In this document: one piece after another, positions 9,475-18,190 of the stretch | Layout: each line of letters begins with the position of its first letter | Numbering within the stretch: the stretch's first letter is position 1 | Assembly: GCF_037482165.1 (NCBI RefSeq) | Contig: NZ_CP148048.1 | Location: 1,178,001 to 1,242,000, forward strand | Reading direction: 5' to 3' | DNA: 64,000 nt | DNA from: Parvimonas micra | GTDB lineage: Bacteria > Bacillota > Clostridia > Tissierellales > Peptoniphilaceae | Program-made: the position numbers and the translations under genes | The notes under the pieces: generated by a model | Database searches by the model: none | The model's input: the letters and a program-made list of their open reading frames with translations, nothing else | Told to the model about the DNA's origin: nothing

Positions 9475-10950
9475 CTATTTTTTTAAAATTTCCTTAACTG
9501 TATCTATCTCACTATAAGGAAAATATTCATCACCAATTACTTGATATGGCTCTGCACCCTTTCCTGCAAGTAATACAATATCATTTTCTTTTGCTATTTC
9601 AAAAGCATATTCTATTGCTTCTTTTCTATCTTCAACAACAGTATAATTACCCTTATCACATTCGGAAACCAATTCTCTTACAATTTTACTAATTGATTCA
9701 TGTCTAGGATTATCTGCTGTAAATACAACTTCATCAGAATTTTCTAAGGCTATTTTCCCTAAATCAGGTCTCATACTGGAATCTCTATTACCACCACTAT
9801 GACCTATCATAGTAATAATCCTATTATGAGGAACCTTATTCAAAGTTTCAAGAACATTTATAAGTCCATCTGGAGTATGAGCAAAATCAATTATTATTCT
9901 GTAATTTCTATTTGATTCTACTATTTCCATTCTACCACTTACACCTGCAAAACTCTTTAAAGCCTCTAATATATCTGAGATTGAAATTCCCTTTACATAT
10001 CCTGCACAAATTGCAGCCAACACATTATATACATTAAAAACTCCAACTAAATTAGTTTCAACTCTATATACTTCATCTAAAAAATGTAAATCAAATCTCA
10101 TTTTCCAATCATCAAATGAAATATTATCAGCAAAAAAATCAGCGTTTTTATCATTTATTCCATAAGTAATAATTTCTGATGGAATATGTTCAGCAAATCT
10201 TTTTGAATATTCGTCATCACTATTTAAAATAGCTGTTTTTAACTTTCCATTCTTTAAATTATGACCTAATTGTGTAAATAAAAGCTCCTTTGTATTTGCA
10301 TAATTTTCCATTGTCTTGTGTAATTCTAAATGTTCATGTGACAAATTAGTAAAAATTGCACAGTCAAAATCACAACCTAAAACTCTATCTAAAGCCAGTG
10401 CATGTGATGAAACTTCCATTACACAACATTTGCAATTTTCAACTACCATTTCATTTAAAAAACCTTGCAAATCAACAGAAATAGGAGTTGTATTTTTAGT
10501 AGGGATTACTTTATTTCCTATTTTATGATGTATTGTTCCTATTAATCCTGTTTTCATATTACAAGTTTCAAAAATATGATTAATTAAATAACTTGTAGTT
10601 GTCTTTCCATTAGTTCCAGTTATTCCAACCATAAATAGTTTTTCGCTTGGACATTTATATAGCACATTAGCTAGAAGTCCCATAACTTTTAGTGTATCTT
10701 TAACATAAACAACTGGAACATCTCCTGACTTGTCAGATACATCCTTTGATGCTATCAATAATTTTGCACCATTTTTTACAGCACTCTCAACAAATGAATG
10801 TCCATCTACAGTATTACCTTCTATGCAAATAAAAGCAGTATTCTCTTTTATATTTCTATTATCTTGAGAAATGTATTCTATATTTATATTTTCAATATTT
10901 CCGCAAATCTTTTTTACCTTTAAATAAGATAACAATTCATTAGCTAACAT
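9475..10950 (-). CDS. murE: UDP-MurNAc-tripeptide synthetase (MurE)
   Basis: MurE adds the third residue to UDP-MurNAc-L-Ala-D-Glu. The 491 residues show the Mur ligase ATP motif GTNGKTTT (112-119), the conserved lysine in YANTKELLF (221), the central-domain HNRIITMIGHSGGNRD segment, and a C-terminal GKGAE (463-467). The residues that usually reveal the third amino acid read DNPRHE (413-418), the arginine-containing form associated with meso-diaminopimelate, although the downstream genes point to a lysine-type wall with D-Asp bridges. It is the first gene of the cassette; 73 bp without a clear promoter or terminator separate it from the amidotransferase. Confidence 0.94.
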   Translation of the reverse strand: MLANELLSYLKVKKICGNIENINIEYISQDNRNIKENTAFICIEGNTVDGHSFVESAVKNGAKLLIASKDVSDKSGDVPVVYVKDTLKVMGLLANVLYKCPSEKLFMVGITGTNGKTTTSYLINHIFETCNMKTGLIGTIHHKIGNKVIPTKNTTPISVDLQGFLNEMVVENCKCCVMEVSSHALALDRVLGCDFDCAIFTNLSHEHLELHKTMENYANTKELLFTQLGHNLKNGKLKTAILNSDDEYSKRFAEHIPSEIITYGINDKNADFFADNISFDDWKMRFDLHFLDEVYRVETNLVGVFNVYNVLAAICAGYVKGISISDILEALKSFAGVSGRMEIVESNRNYRIIIDFAHTPDGLINVLETLNKVPHNRIITMIGHSGGNRDSSMRPDLGKIALENSDEVVFTADNPRHESISKIVRELVSECDKGNYTVVEDRKEAIEYAFEIAKENDIVLLAGKGAEPYQVIGDEYFPYSEIDTVKEILKK

Positions 10951-11012
10951 ATCTTACTCCTATCTATAAAACTCCAATTAACACTCTAATTATTTTATTA
11001 TTCTTTACATAA

Positions 11013-11037
11013 ACAAAAAAGGTCTCATAAGAGACCT
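11013..11037 (-). terminator. Terminator of the tRNA operon
   Basis: A perfect 8-bp hairpin (AAGGTCTC / GAGACCTT) with loop ATAA, in minus orientation, is followed by TTTTTT. It begins immediately after the encoded CCA of tRNA-Cys. Confidence 0.9.
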
Positions 11038-11111
11038 TGGAGGCGACATCCAGATTTGAACTGGAGATGAAGGTGTTGCAGACCTCTGCCTTACCACTTG
11101 GCTATGTCGCC
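11038..11111 (-). tRNA. tRNA-Cys (GCA)
   Basis: On the minus strand the sequence folds as a cloverleaf with acceptor GGCGACA/TGTCGCC, anticodon loop CTGCAAC (anticodon GCA), the T-loop TTCAAAT and an encoded terminal TCCA. It is the last tRNA of the operon. Confidence 0.95.
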
Positions 11112-11120
11112 AAATCGAAA

Positions 11121-11195
11121 TGGAGCGGAAGACGAGATTCGAACTCGCGACCCTCGCCTTGGCAAGGCGATGCTCTACCACTGAGCCACTCCCGC
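11121..11195 (-). tRNA. tRNA-Gly (GCC)
   Basis: On the minus strand the acceptor is GCGGGAG/CTTCCGC, the D arm is TGGCTCAGTGGTAGAGCA, the anticodon loop is TTGCCAA (GCC), the T-loop is TTCGAAT, and the 3' end is TCCA. It lies 9 bp from tRNA-Cys. Confidence 0.95.
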
Positions 11196-11198
11196 AAA

Positions 11199-11274
<76 letters not shown>

Positions 11275-11930
11275 ATATAGTATTCAATTTTTTCAAAATT
11301 TTTAGAATTTTAAACTTGCTTTTATTTCAATTTTTAGATAGCTCATTCTCTCGTGCTTCGCACTAGACTAAGATATTGCCTAAAAACAACTTCGTTGTTT
11401 TTGCCACTCTCTTATACCGACTTTCACTATCTGGGCATAATATTTAATTTTTTCAAAATTTTTAGAATTTTATACTTGCTTTTATTTCAATTCTTAGATA
11501 GCTCATTCTCTCGTGCTTCGCACTAGACTAAGATATTAACTCAAAATATCTTCGATTTCATCTCCATATTTTGGTTACTCTCTTATACCGACTTTCACTA
11601 TCTGGGCATAATATTTAATTTTTTTAAACCATTATGTTCTTTAATATTTCTTTTATATCAATTTTTAGATAGCTCATTCTCTCGTGCTTCGCACTAGACT
11701 AAGATATTGCCTAAAAACAACTTCGTTGTTTTTGCCACTCTCTTATACCAACTCTCACTATCTGGGCATATAATATTCAATTTTTTCAAACTTTTATATT
11801 TTTTAATATATCTTTTATATCAATTCTCGGATAGCTCATTCTCTCGTGCTTCGCACTAGACTAAGATATTGCCTAAAAACAACTTCGTTGTTTTTGCCAC
11901 TCTCTTATACCGACTTTCACTATCTGGGCA
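11275..11930 (-). repeat. Four tandem ~160-171 bp units containing tRNA-Phe 5'-half remnants
   Basis: Four consecutive units end, on the plus strand, in CTATCTGGGCA at 11427, 11598, 11758 and 11920; the intact tRNA-Phe has the same string at 11265. Spacings are therefore 162, 171, 160 and 162 bp. Each unit has an A/T-rich start, then AGATAGCTCATTCTC and a GTGCTTCGCAC hairpin. In three of four units an AACAACTTCGTTGTT hairpin follows. Each unit closes with a degraded acceptor/D-arm of tRNA-Phe in tRNA orientation. The D stem is destroyed and no anticodon arm follows, so these are not tRNAs. The array sits inside the tRNA operon between tRNA-Lys and tRNA-Phe and should be transcribed with it. 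Confidence 0.9.
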
Positions 11931-11971
11931 CACAACTTTCTAGGTATCTTCTAACGACCTAAAAAATTAAT

Positions 11972-12047
11972 TGGTGCACCTTCAGGGGTTCGAACCCTGG
12001 ACACCCTGATTAAGAGTCAGGTGCTCTGCCAGCTGAGCTAAAGGTGC
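11972..12047 (-). tRNA. tRNA-Lys (CTT)
   Basis: On the minus strand the acceptor is GCACCTT/AAGGTGC, the D arm is TAGCTCAGCTGGCAGAGCA, the anticodon loop is CTCTTAA (CTT), the T-loop is TTCGAAC, and ACCA is encoded. It is the first gene of the tRNA operon, right behind the promoter. Confidence 0.95.
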
Positions 12048-12064
12048 ATATTTGATACCTAAAT

Positions 12065-12093
12065 AGTATAAATCATTTATTTTAATTTGTCAA
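12065..12093 (-). promoter_or_regulatory. Promoter of the tRNA operon
   Basis: On the minus strand TTGACA (12088-12093) and TATACT (12065-12070) are 17 bp apart, about 18 bp upstream of tRNA-Lys. Confidence 0.9.
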
Positions 12094-12179
12094 GTACTTT
12101 ACAATATTTTTTATAGGACAAAGCTCTACTTTCTTGATATTTTTAATTAGTCATTTTTATATAACACTTTCAAATAGGC

Positions 12180-12208
12180 AAAAAAATTGAGATGTAAAAC
12201 ATCTCAAT
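12180..12208 (-). terminator. Terminator after mobB
   Basis: A hairpin TTGAGATGT / ACATCTCAA with loop of three bases (12187-12207) is followed on the minus strand by TTTTTT. It abuts the mobB stop codon and closes the long operon that begins near 18.0 kb. Confidence 0.88.
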
Positions 12209-12699
12209 TAAATACTAAAGTAATCTTTTATTTTTTCTGCAATTTTTTCATATTCATTTGATTTAAATTGATCTACATCCAAATCATGTTCCATATCTGA
12301 AACAATTGCAATTAGTTTTTCTCTTTCAGAAATTATTTTCGTCGAATAGCCTGTTCTATAAATTTCAATTCTATCTAAGTTTTCCCATTTATATCCTTCA
12401 ACTAAAACAAAATCATATTCAGTCATTGTTTTTAAAACATCATTTAAAGATTTTTCATAATTTAGGTTTTCAACTGTTATCACTCTATTTGGGCTAACCA
12501 TTTTTACACAACTTGCTCCAGCCTGTGAGAATATATAACTGTCTTTACCCTCTCTATCAAAATCAAATTCTCTATGATGATGTTTTACAACTCCTACTTT
12601 CAATCCTTCTTTAGAAAATATTTTTAACAAATTTTTTATTAAAGTTGTCTTTCCAACATTAGAACATTCTCCAACTATGGAAATTGCTCTATTGTTCAT
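12208..12699 (-). CDS. mobB: Molybdopterin-guanine dinucleotide biosynthesis protein MobB
   Basis: MobB is a small P-loop GTPase that assists MobA in attaching GMP to molybdopterin. The P-loop GECSNVGKTT lies at the N terminus, followed by the KVGVVKHHHREFDFDREGKDS segment characteristic of the family (first 20 residues and beyond). The longest frame starts at 12717, but the second ATG at 12699 has a GGAG site seven bases upstream and gives MNNRAISIVGE, the normal family start, so it is preferred. The start lies inside the last codons of moeA. No molybdoenzyme or mobA is in the window. Confidence 0.88.
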   Translation of the reverse strand: MNNRAISIVGECSNVGKTTLIKNLLKIFSKEGLKVGVVKHHHREFDFDREGKDSYIFSQAGASCVKMVSPNRVITVENLNYEKSLNDVLKTMTEYDFVLVEGYKWENLDRIEIYRTGYSTKIISEREKLIAIVSDMEHDLDVDQFKSNEYEKIAEKIKDYFSI

Positions 12700-13924
12700 A
12701 CAAAAACTCCGCTTCAATCATTTCTCCCTTAGAAATTTCAGTTTGACTTGGAACAATAACTATGGAATTTTTTGAAATCATTGTAGATAAAACTCCTGAT
12801 TTTTGTCCTTCTTCAATTTCTGTAAAGAATTTCCCGCCTTTGTATAATGTTGTTGCTCTTAAAATTCTACTAACTTTTGCTTTATTGTTAAATCCGTTAA
12901 TTAATTCACTTTGAACTTTAAGCATATTAGCATTTCTGTTTTGTAATCTTAAAATTATTGGTCTTACATAAAGGTAGAAATTCATAAAAGATGCTGCAGG
13001 ATTTCCAGATAAAGCAAATATAAATTTACCTTCATATTCTCCAAAGAAAACATGTCCACCCGGTTTTGCCATAACTCTTGTAAAAATAGTCTTAACTCCT
13101 ATTTTATCTAATGCGGTTAAAACAAAATCACTATCTCCAACAGAAATTCCTCCTGTAGAAATAACAATATCGCTATTTCTTATAGCCTTTCTATACATAT
13201 CAACCAAGGAATCCAAATCATCTTCAACTTTTCCATATTGGATAACATCGGCATTGTAGATTTTACCAAGTTGTTCAATAGTATAACTGTTACTATTTCT
13301 TATCTTTCCATCTTCCATCTTATCAGTAACATCAAGTAGCTCACTTCCTGTAGCAAAAACACTTAACAGAGGCGCTTTATAGACCTTAATAAAAGGAATT
13401 CCAAGACTAGCTAAAACACCAATTTCTGCAGGAGTTAGAAATGTACCTTTTTTTATTATTACATCGCCTTTTCTTACATCTTCACCAAGTCCAATTATAT
13501 TCTTATTTTTCCCTATTGGAGAAAAAATCTTAACTTCTTTGTCGTTAAATTCAGTTTCTTCATATCTTACGATACAATTTGCACCACTCGGAACTTTTGC
13601 TCCAGTCATCAATCTAACAGCTTGTCCTTTAGAAACTGATTTTTCTGAAACGTCCCCTGCCATTATTACATCTATAACTTCTAAAACAACGGGATTTTCT
13701 TTGCTTGCATTTACGACATCTTCTTCCCTAAAAGCATAGCCATCCAATGGTGACTTATCAAAGTTAGGGATATTAACTTTTGAAATTATATCTTCAGCAA
13801 TAACTTTTTCTAAAGCATCATTGAAGTATACTTTTTCAATTTTTTCTTCAACTTTGACTTCATCAACTATTTTTCTAGCTTCTTTTAATTCAATAGGTGA
13901 AAAATTATTAATTATCATGGTCAT
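12689..13924 (-). CDS. moeA: Molybdopterin molybdenumtransferase MoeA
   Basis: MoeA inserts molybdate into adenylylated molybdopterin. The 411 residues carry the family landmarks SPLDGYAFR near 60, RLMTGAKVPSGA near 105, the substrate-site GGISVGDSDF near 255 and LSGNPAAS near 300. Length matches the family. The gene overlaps the start of mobB and its own start overlaps the end of the upstream membrane-protein gene (17 bp), so translation is coupled along the operon. Confidence 0.94.
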   Translation of the reverse strand: MTMIINNFSPIELKEARKIVDEVKVEEKIEKVYFNDALEKVIAEDIISKVNIPNFDKSPLDGYAFREEDVVNASKENPVVLEVIDVIMAGDVSEKSVSKGQAVRLMTGAKVPSGANCIVRYEETEFNDKEVKIFSPIGKNKNIIGLGEDVRKGDVIIKKGTFLTPAEIGVLASLGIPFIKVYKAPLLSVFATGSELLDVTDKMEDGKIRNSNSYTIEQLGKIYNADVIQYGKVEDDLDSLVDMYRKAIRNSDIVISTGGISVGDSDFVLTALDKIGVKTIFTRVMAKPGGHVFFGEYEGKFIFALSGNPAASFMNFYLYVRPIILRLQNRNANMLKVQSELINGFNNKAKVSRILRATTLYKGGKFFTEIEEGQKSGVLSTMISKNSIVIVPSQTEISKGEMIEAEFLYEQ

Positions 13925-14480
13925 CTCCTATACTTTCATAATCGTATTTTTTTCTAAGTTCTCTTTCTCTAAGTCTTTTTTCTTTTCTTTCTTTCATCTT
14001 TCTTTTTTGATCAAAAGAGTAAATATCGTTAATATTTATCAAAGTGTTCAAAATAAAGATTATTACAGTCATTATTGAAAGTCCTTTATTCCCGCCGATA
14101 ATTTTAGATATAATTGCTAAAAAGATTATAACTCCAATTTTATAATTAAGTTTTCTTCCTAATAAAATTGGTTCTAATACTAATCTAACACATAATATTG
14201 TAAGGTACAATATTGCTAAATTAGCTGAAATTACGACTTCGTGATTAATCAAATTAACTACAATTTGATAAGCCAAATAAAGTCCATTACCTATTATTGG
14301 AACAATTTCCAAAATACCCATAATTAAACCAGCTTTAAATTTCCCAGGATAACCCATTAGGTAAACAGCAATTAATGAAGTAAGCATTGCTAACAAAACG
14401 AGAATTCCTTGTACTTTTAAATAAAAACTTAAAGTTTTTCTACATTTTTTAAGCATAGCTTTTATATAGCTTACATACAT
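13908..14480 (-). CDS. Short AI-2E/YtvI-family membrane protein (C-terminal half only)
   Basis: The protein has 190 residues with about four or five hydrophobic segments, and a very basic C-terminal tail (KRKMKERKEKRLRERELRK). The stretch YPGKFKAGLIMGILEIVPIIG followed by LGRKLNYK resembles the conserved second half of AI-2E-family (PF01594) exporters such as YtvI, which are normally about 350 residues. The N-terminal half is missing, so this is either a shortened family member or a decayed gene that has kept its reading frame. It overlaps moeA by 17 bp and follows pgi by 13 bp. Function unknown. Confidence 0.6.
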   Translation of the reverse strand: MYVSYIKAMLKKCRKTLSFYLKVQGILVLLAMLTSLIAVYLMGYPGKFKAGLIMGILEIVPIIGNGLYLAYQIVVNLINHEVVISANLAILYLTILCVRLVLEPILLGRKLNYKIGVIIFLAIISKIIGGNKGLSIMTVIIFILNTLININDIYSFDQKRKMKERKEKRLRERELRKKYDYESIGDDHDN

Positions 14481-14493
14481 ATTTCTTCCTCCT

Positions 14494-15759
14494 TTACATC
14501 TTTTCTAATAATTGATACATATTTTTTTTATAATTATCTACTCCAGGTTGATCAAAAGGATTAACATCCAACATATAAGCAGAAATAGCACAAGACATTT
14601 CAAAAAAGTAAATTAACTTTCCAATATTGTATGCATCTAATTTTGGAACAGTAATCTTAATAGTTGGAACATCACCATCTGTATGTGCCTTCCTTGTAGC
14701 TGTAACAGCAACCTTATTTATTTCATTAAGTGATTTTTTTGCTAAATAATTTAAATTGTCAAAATCTTCATCGATAAGAGGAAAGATAATGTCATTCTTT
14801 AAATCTTCAACTTCAATTATAGTTTCAAAAGTGATTTTATTTCCATCTTGAATCATTTGACCAAAAGAATGTAAATCTCTTGTAAAAATTGCACTTTCTA
14901 CATAAAGTCCTTTTCCATTTTTTCCTTCACTTTCAGCAAATAATTGTTTCCACCACTCTTGAAGATAAGCTAGTTTAAATTCATGCGCAACTAAGTATTC
15001 TATTTCCTTTTTTTCATCTTTAAACATTGCATTTCTAATTATTGCATATTTCAAAGAAATATTATCCAAACTTTTCTTAGTATATTCTTCTAAGGCATCA
15101 TTTGCTCCAAGTAAAAGTGCATCAGTATCAATTCCTGCACACATAATAGGAAATAAACCAACCGCTGTTAAAACTGAAAATCTTCCACCTATATCATCAG
15201 GTACATTAAAAGTTTCGTAACCGACTTTATTGCTAAGTTCTTTTAACAATCCTCGTTCTGAATCAGTTGTAACAATAATTCTATTTATCGATTCTTTTCC
15301 ATATTTTTCTTCACATAATTCTTTTAAAACTCTAAAAGCTACAGCAGTTTCAAATGTACTTCCCGATTTTGAAATTACATTTATGAAAAAGTCCTTATCT
15401 TTTATATATTCAACCAATTCACTCAAATAATCTCCGCTTAGATTATTCCCTGCAAATACAATATCCAAGCCATCTTGTTTGAAATAAGGTTTAAGGGCTT
15501 TTATAACCGCTTTAGATCCTAGGAAACTTCCTCCTACACCAATAACAACAAGAACTTCTGACTTTTTTACTTTTTCAGAAAGTTTTTTCATTCTTGAGTA
15601 TTCTTCCCTGTCATAAACTTCAGGATGAGTTACCCAGCCTAAAAAATTACTCCCCAAACCATTTTTATTTAAAATAAAATCTAATGCTTTAAAAGCATCT
15701 TCTTTATAATTAGTAAAACATAAATCTTCTGAGAAATCTAGCTCAAAATTATTTATCAT
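14494..15759 (-). CDS. pgi: Glucose-6-phosphate isomerase
   Basis: Pgi interconverts glucose-6-phosphate and fructose-6-phosphate in glycolysis. The 421 residues match the short clostridial/bacillar form. Visible signatures are VVIGVGGSFLGSKA, the sugar-phosphate site ISKSGSTFET (near 133), DDIGGRFSVLTAVG (near 190), the catalytic EWWKQLFAESEGK region and a C-terminal FDQPGVDNYK. Its start codon overlaps the stop of the PP2C-type phosphatase gene. Confidence 0.95.
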   Translation of the reverse strand: MINNFELDFSEDLCFTNYKEDAFKALDFILNKNGLGSNFLGWVTHPEVYDREEYSRMKKLSEKVKKSEVLVVIGVGGSFLGSKAVIKALKPYFKQDGLDIVFAGNNLSGDYLSELVEYIKDKDFFINVISKSGSTFETAVAFRVLKELCEEKYGKESINRIIVTTDSERGLLKELSNKVGYETFNVPDDIGGRFSVLTAVGLFPIMCAGIDTDALLLGANDALEEYTKKSLDNISLKYAIIRNAMFKDEKKEIEYLVAHEFKLAYLQEWWKQLFAESEGKNGKGLYVESAIFTRDLHSFGQMIQDGNKITFETIIEVEDLKNDIIFPLIDEDFDNLNYLAKKSLNEINKVAVTATRKAHTDGDVPTIKITVPKLDAYNIGKLIYFFEMSCAISAYMLDVNPFDQPGVDNYKKNMYQLLEKM

Positions 15760-16874
15760 TATAAAACCCTCATACTTAGTAATGCAATATCATCTTCTTG
15801 AATTCCACATCTAAATTCAGAAACATCTTCAACTAACTTGTCCAAAAGTTCCTTATCAGAAAGTGAATTTTTATATTTATCTACTACATTAAAAAATCTT
15901 TCTTCTCCATATTCTTCTCTGTTTTCATTTTTTGTTTCAGTGAGTCCATCTGTATAAAATAGCACACAATCTCCATGACATAGTTTTGCTTTACCAACAG
16001 AATATCTACTATCTTGGAATAACCAAGATATTGGTAAACCACTTAATTCTAATCGAACATTTTTATCCTTATTAAATAAAATCGGGATAGAATTATGTCC
16101 TGCATTTGAATACTCAAATTCACAAGTTTCTCTATTGTAAATCCCCAAAAATATTGTAAAATACATTTCTAAATTAAGTTTTGAAAACTCCTTTGATAAA
16201 GCTCTTAGTATCTCTCTTGGATGTTCTATTTTTCGCCCATGAACTAACATCCTAACGGAAAATTTTATAAACATTGTTATCATACTTGCAGAAATACCAT
16301 GGCCCATAACATCAGCTATATACACACAAGTTTTATCGTTAGGTAATTCTATTACATCAAAAAAATCTCCTGATAACTGATCAGATGATATATATTTATA
16401 TTCTAAATTTAGTCCATCAATATGACTCAATTTAGATAATAAACTTTTTTGTATATCCGATGCAGTTAACATATCATTTTTTATCATTTTTTGATATTTG
16501 ATTAGGTCTTTTTGAAGTCTATTACCTTCTGTAATATCTCTAAAAACTTCAATACTACCCCAGTAATCCTTTTTGTCATCAAAAATAGGACTACTCTTTA
16601 CTAAAAAGTCTCTTTCTCCAACTGATAATAATTCAGTTTCTACATCTTCCTTGTGTCCAATAGGTGCAACACATTTTAAAGAAGAAAAAATTTTATCATT
16701 CTTATGTATGTAATCATCTGAAAACAAACAAAACTTTCCTTCTTCATTTTCTAAAAATTTTTTCATACTGGCATTAGTATATACAATTCGTCCAGTTTTA
16801 TCGAAAACTCGAACTAAATCTTCCATAAAATCTGCCAGTTCAAAATTTAAATGTGTAATCTTGTCCATATACAT
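15759..16874 (-). CDS. PAS domain plus SpoIIE/RsbU-type PP2C serine phosphatase
   Basis: The 371-residue protein has an N-terminal PAS-like sensor (about 10-130; DKTGRIVYTNASMKKF) followed by a PP2C-type phosphatase (about 165-371). The metal-binding motifs are visible: DQLSGDFFD, YIADVMGHGISAS, EYSNAGHN, FYTDGLTET and the terminal DDIALL. Such proteins dephosphorylate an anti-sigma-factor antagonist in partner-switching stress pathways. No antagonist or anti-sigma gene is adjacent, so the partner is unknown. It lies 11 bp downstream of the methyltransferase gene and overlaps pgi by one base. Confidence 0.88.
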   Translation of the reverse strand: MYMDKITHLNFELADFMEDLVRVFDKTGRIVYTNASMKKFLENEEGKFCLFSDDYIHKNDKIFSSLKCVAPIGHKEDVETELLSVGERDFLVKSSPIFDDKKDYWGSIEVFRDITEGNRLQKDLIKYQKMIKNDMLTASDIQKSLLSKLSHIDGLNLEYKYISSDQLSGDFFDVIELPNDKTCVYIADVMGHGISASMITMFIKFSVRMLVHGRKIEHPREILRALSKEFSKLNLEMYFTIFLGIYNRETCEFEYSNAGHNSIPILFNKDKNVRLELSGLPISWLFQDSRYSVGKAKLCHGDCVLFYTDGLTETKNENREEYGEERFFNVVDKYKNSLSDKELLDKLVEDVSEFRCGIQEDDIALLSMRVL

Positions 16875-16885
16875 TCTGTTCTCCG

Positions 16886-18019
16886 TTATTTTGGCTTAGG
16901 TCCATAAAATTGATAGAAATCGACTTTAATTCTTCCGTTAAAAAGTTTTCTCTTTCTATCAGCTTTCCTCCCATATAATCTTTCAAAACTTTCTATACTT
17001 GTTATTAAATACACAGACCAAGTATCTAATTCCTTAAATTTTTTCCCAAAATCTCTATAAAGCCTCTCAACTTCTTCCATATCTCCCATACGTTCTCCAT
17101 ATGGAGGATTGGTAACAACAACACCATATTCATTATAAAGATCAACATCTCTCATATCTTTTATAAAAAATGAAATTTCATCATCCACGCCTAAAATATC
17201 AGCATTATCTCTGGCTATTAAAATCGAATGTCTATCTATATCCGACCCTAAAATTTTTAAATCTCTATCATAATCTATTAATGCTCTTGCTATATTTTTC
17301 TCATTTTTTAAAGCATCTTTATCTAACAAATTCCAATTTTCAAAAGCAAAATTTCTCATTATACCAGGAGCAATATTTCTTCCTATCATATAAGCTTCAA
17401 TGCAAAGAGTTCCACTTCCACAAAAAGGATCGTAAAAAACTCTACTTGGTTCCCAAAAAGATAAACTAATCATAGCACTTGCTAAAGTTTCTTTAAGTGG
17501 TGCATCTCCAGCTCTCTTTCTATATCCTCTTTTATGTAAAGCCTCTCCTGAAGTATCAACGGTAACAGTTGCAATATCCTTTAAAATAGATACTTCTATA
17601 TAGTACAATGCATCTGAAGTTTCATCAAACCATTCAACTCCATAAACATTTTTAAGTCTATCAACTATTGCTCTTTTTGTAATCTTTTGAATATCTGATA
17701 AACTAAAAAGTTTTGATTTTACACTATTAGCATTTACAGGAAATTTATCATTTACTGAAATTAAATCTTCCCATTTTATTTTCTTTATTCCTTGATACAA
17801 ATCTTCAAAACTTAAAACTTTAAATTCATCCAATTTAAGTAAAATTCTTTCTGCACATCTAACCCATAAATTAACTTTCGCAATATCATTTACATTTGCT
17901 AAAAATTCTACTTTTCCATCAGAAACTTTTATATCATCAAAACCAAGTTTGATTATCTCTCTTTTAACAACTGCCTCTAAACCAAAAGCACAAGTGGCAA
18001 TTAAAGTTATTTTTTTCAT
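16886..18019 (-). CDS. THUMP-domain class I RNA methyltransferase (RlmL N-terminal/YpsC-like)
   Basis: The frame extends to 18172, but the ATG at 18019 has a GGAGAAAT site and starts MKKITLIATCAFGLEAV, the usual family start, so the 51 upstream residues are excluded. The protein has an N-terminal THUMP RNA-binding domain, then a Rossmann methyltransferase with FYDPFCGSGTLCIEA (SAM site) and the catalytic NPPYGERM. This is the YpsC/RlmL-N group, which makes m2G in 23S rRNA or tRNA. It opens the operon that runs to mobB. Confidence 0.9.
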   Translation of the reverse strand: MKKITLIATCAFGLEAVVKREIIKLGFDDIKVSDGKVEFLANVNDIAKVNLWVRCAERILLKLDEFKVLSFEDLYQGIKKIKWEDLISVNDKFPVNANSVKSKLFSLSDIQKITKRAIVDRLKNVYGVEWFDETSDALYYIEVSILKDIATVTVDTSGEALHKRGYRKRAGDAPLKETLASAMISLSFWEPSRVFYDPFCGSGTLCIEAYMIGRNIAPGIMRNFAFENWNLLDKDALKNEKNIARALIDYDRDLKILGSDIDRHSILIARDNADILGVDDEISFFIKDMRDVDLYNEYGVVVTNPPYGERMGDMEEVERLYRDFGKKFKELDTWSVYLITSIESFERLYGRKADRKRKLFNGRIKVDFYQFYGPKPK

Positions 18020-18078
18020 TATTTCTCCATTTATATAAAAATCTAATATAACAAAAATACATCTATCATTGACTATAA

Positions 18079-18107
18079 TTATACCAAATTTGCATAAAAA
18101 AAACAAA
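18079..18107 (-). promoter_or_regulatory. Promoter of the rlmL-like/PP2C/pgi/moeA/mobB operon
   Basis: On the minus strand TTGTTT (18102-18107) is 17 bp from TATAAT (18079-18084), about 60 bp upstream of the preferred start codon. Confidence 0.65.
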
Positions 18108-18142
18108 AGAAATTGAAAATTATGGAATTTTTCTATTATTTT

Positions 18143-18151
18143 TGTTATAAT
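18143..18151 (+). promoter_or_regulatory. Extended -10 promoter of the ECF S-component gene
   Basis: TGTTATAAT is an extended -10 element (TGnTATAAT) 40 bp upstream of the start codon. No good -35 is present. It is divergent from the promoter of the methyltransferase operon, about 60 bp away. Confidence 0.6.
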
Positions 18152-18190
18152 AAACAAGGCTTTAATATTCAAAACTCTAAGGAGGAATTT

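Noticed and set aside
11275-11930. CRISPR array
   Set aside because: The units are ~160 bp and repeated almost throughout; there are no short repeats with unique spacers and no cas genes.
11275-11930. Four extra tRNA-Phe genes
   Set aside because: Only a degraded acceptor/D-arm segment is present in each unit; no anticodon or T arm follows.
18020-18172. 51-residue N-terminal extension of the rlmL-like protein
   Set aside because: It contains the promoter region and has no ribosome site; the family start is at 18019.
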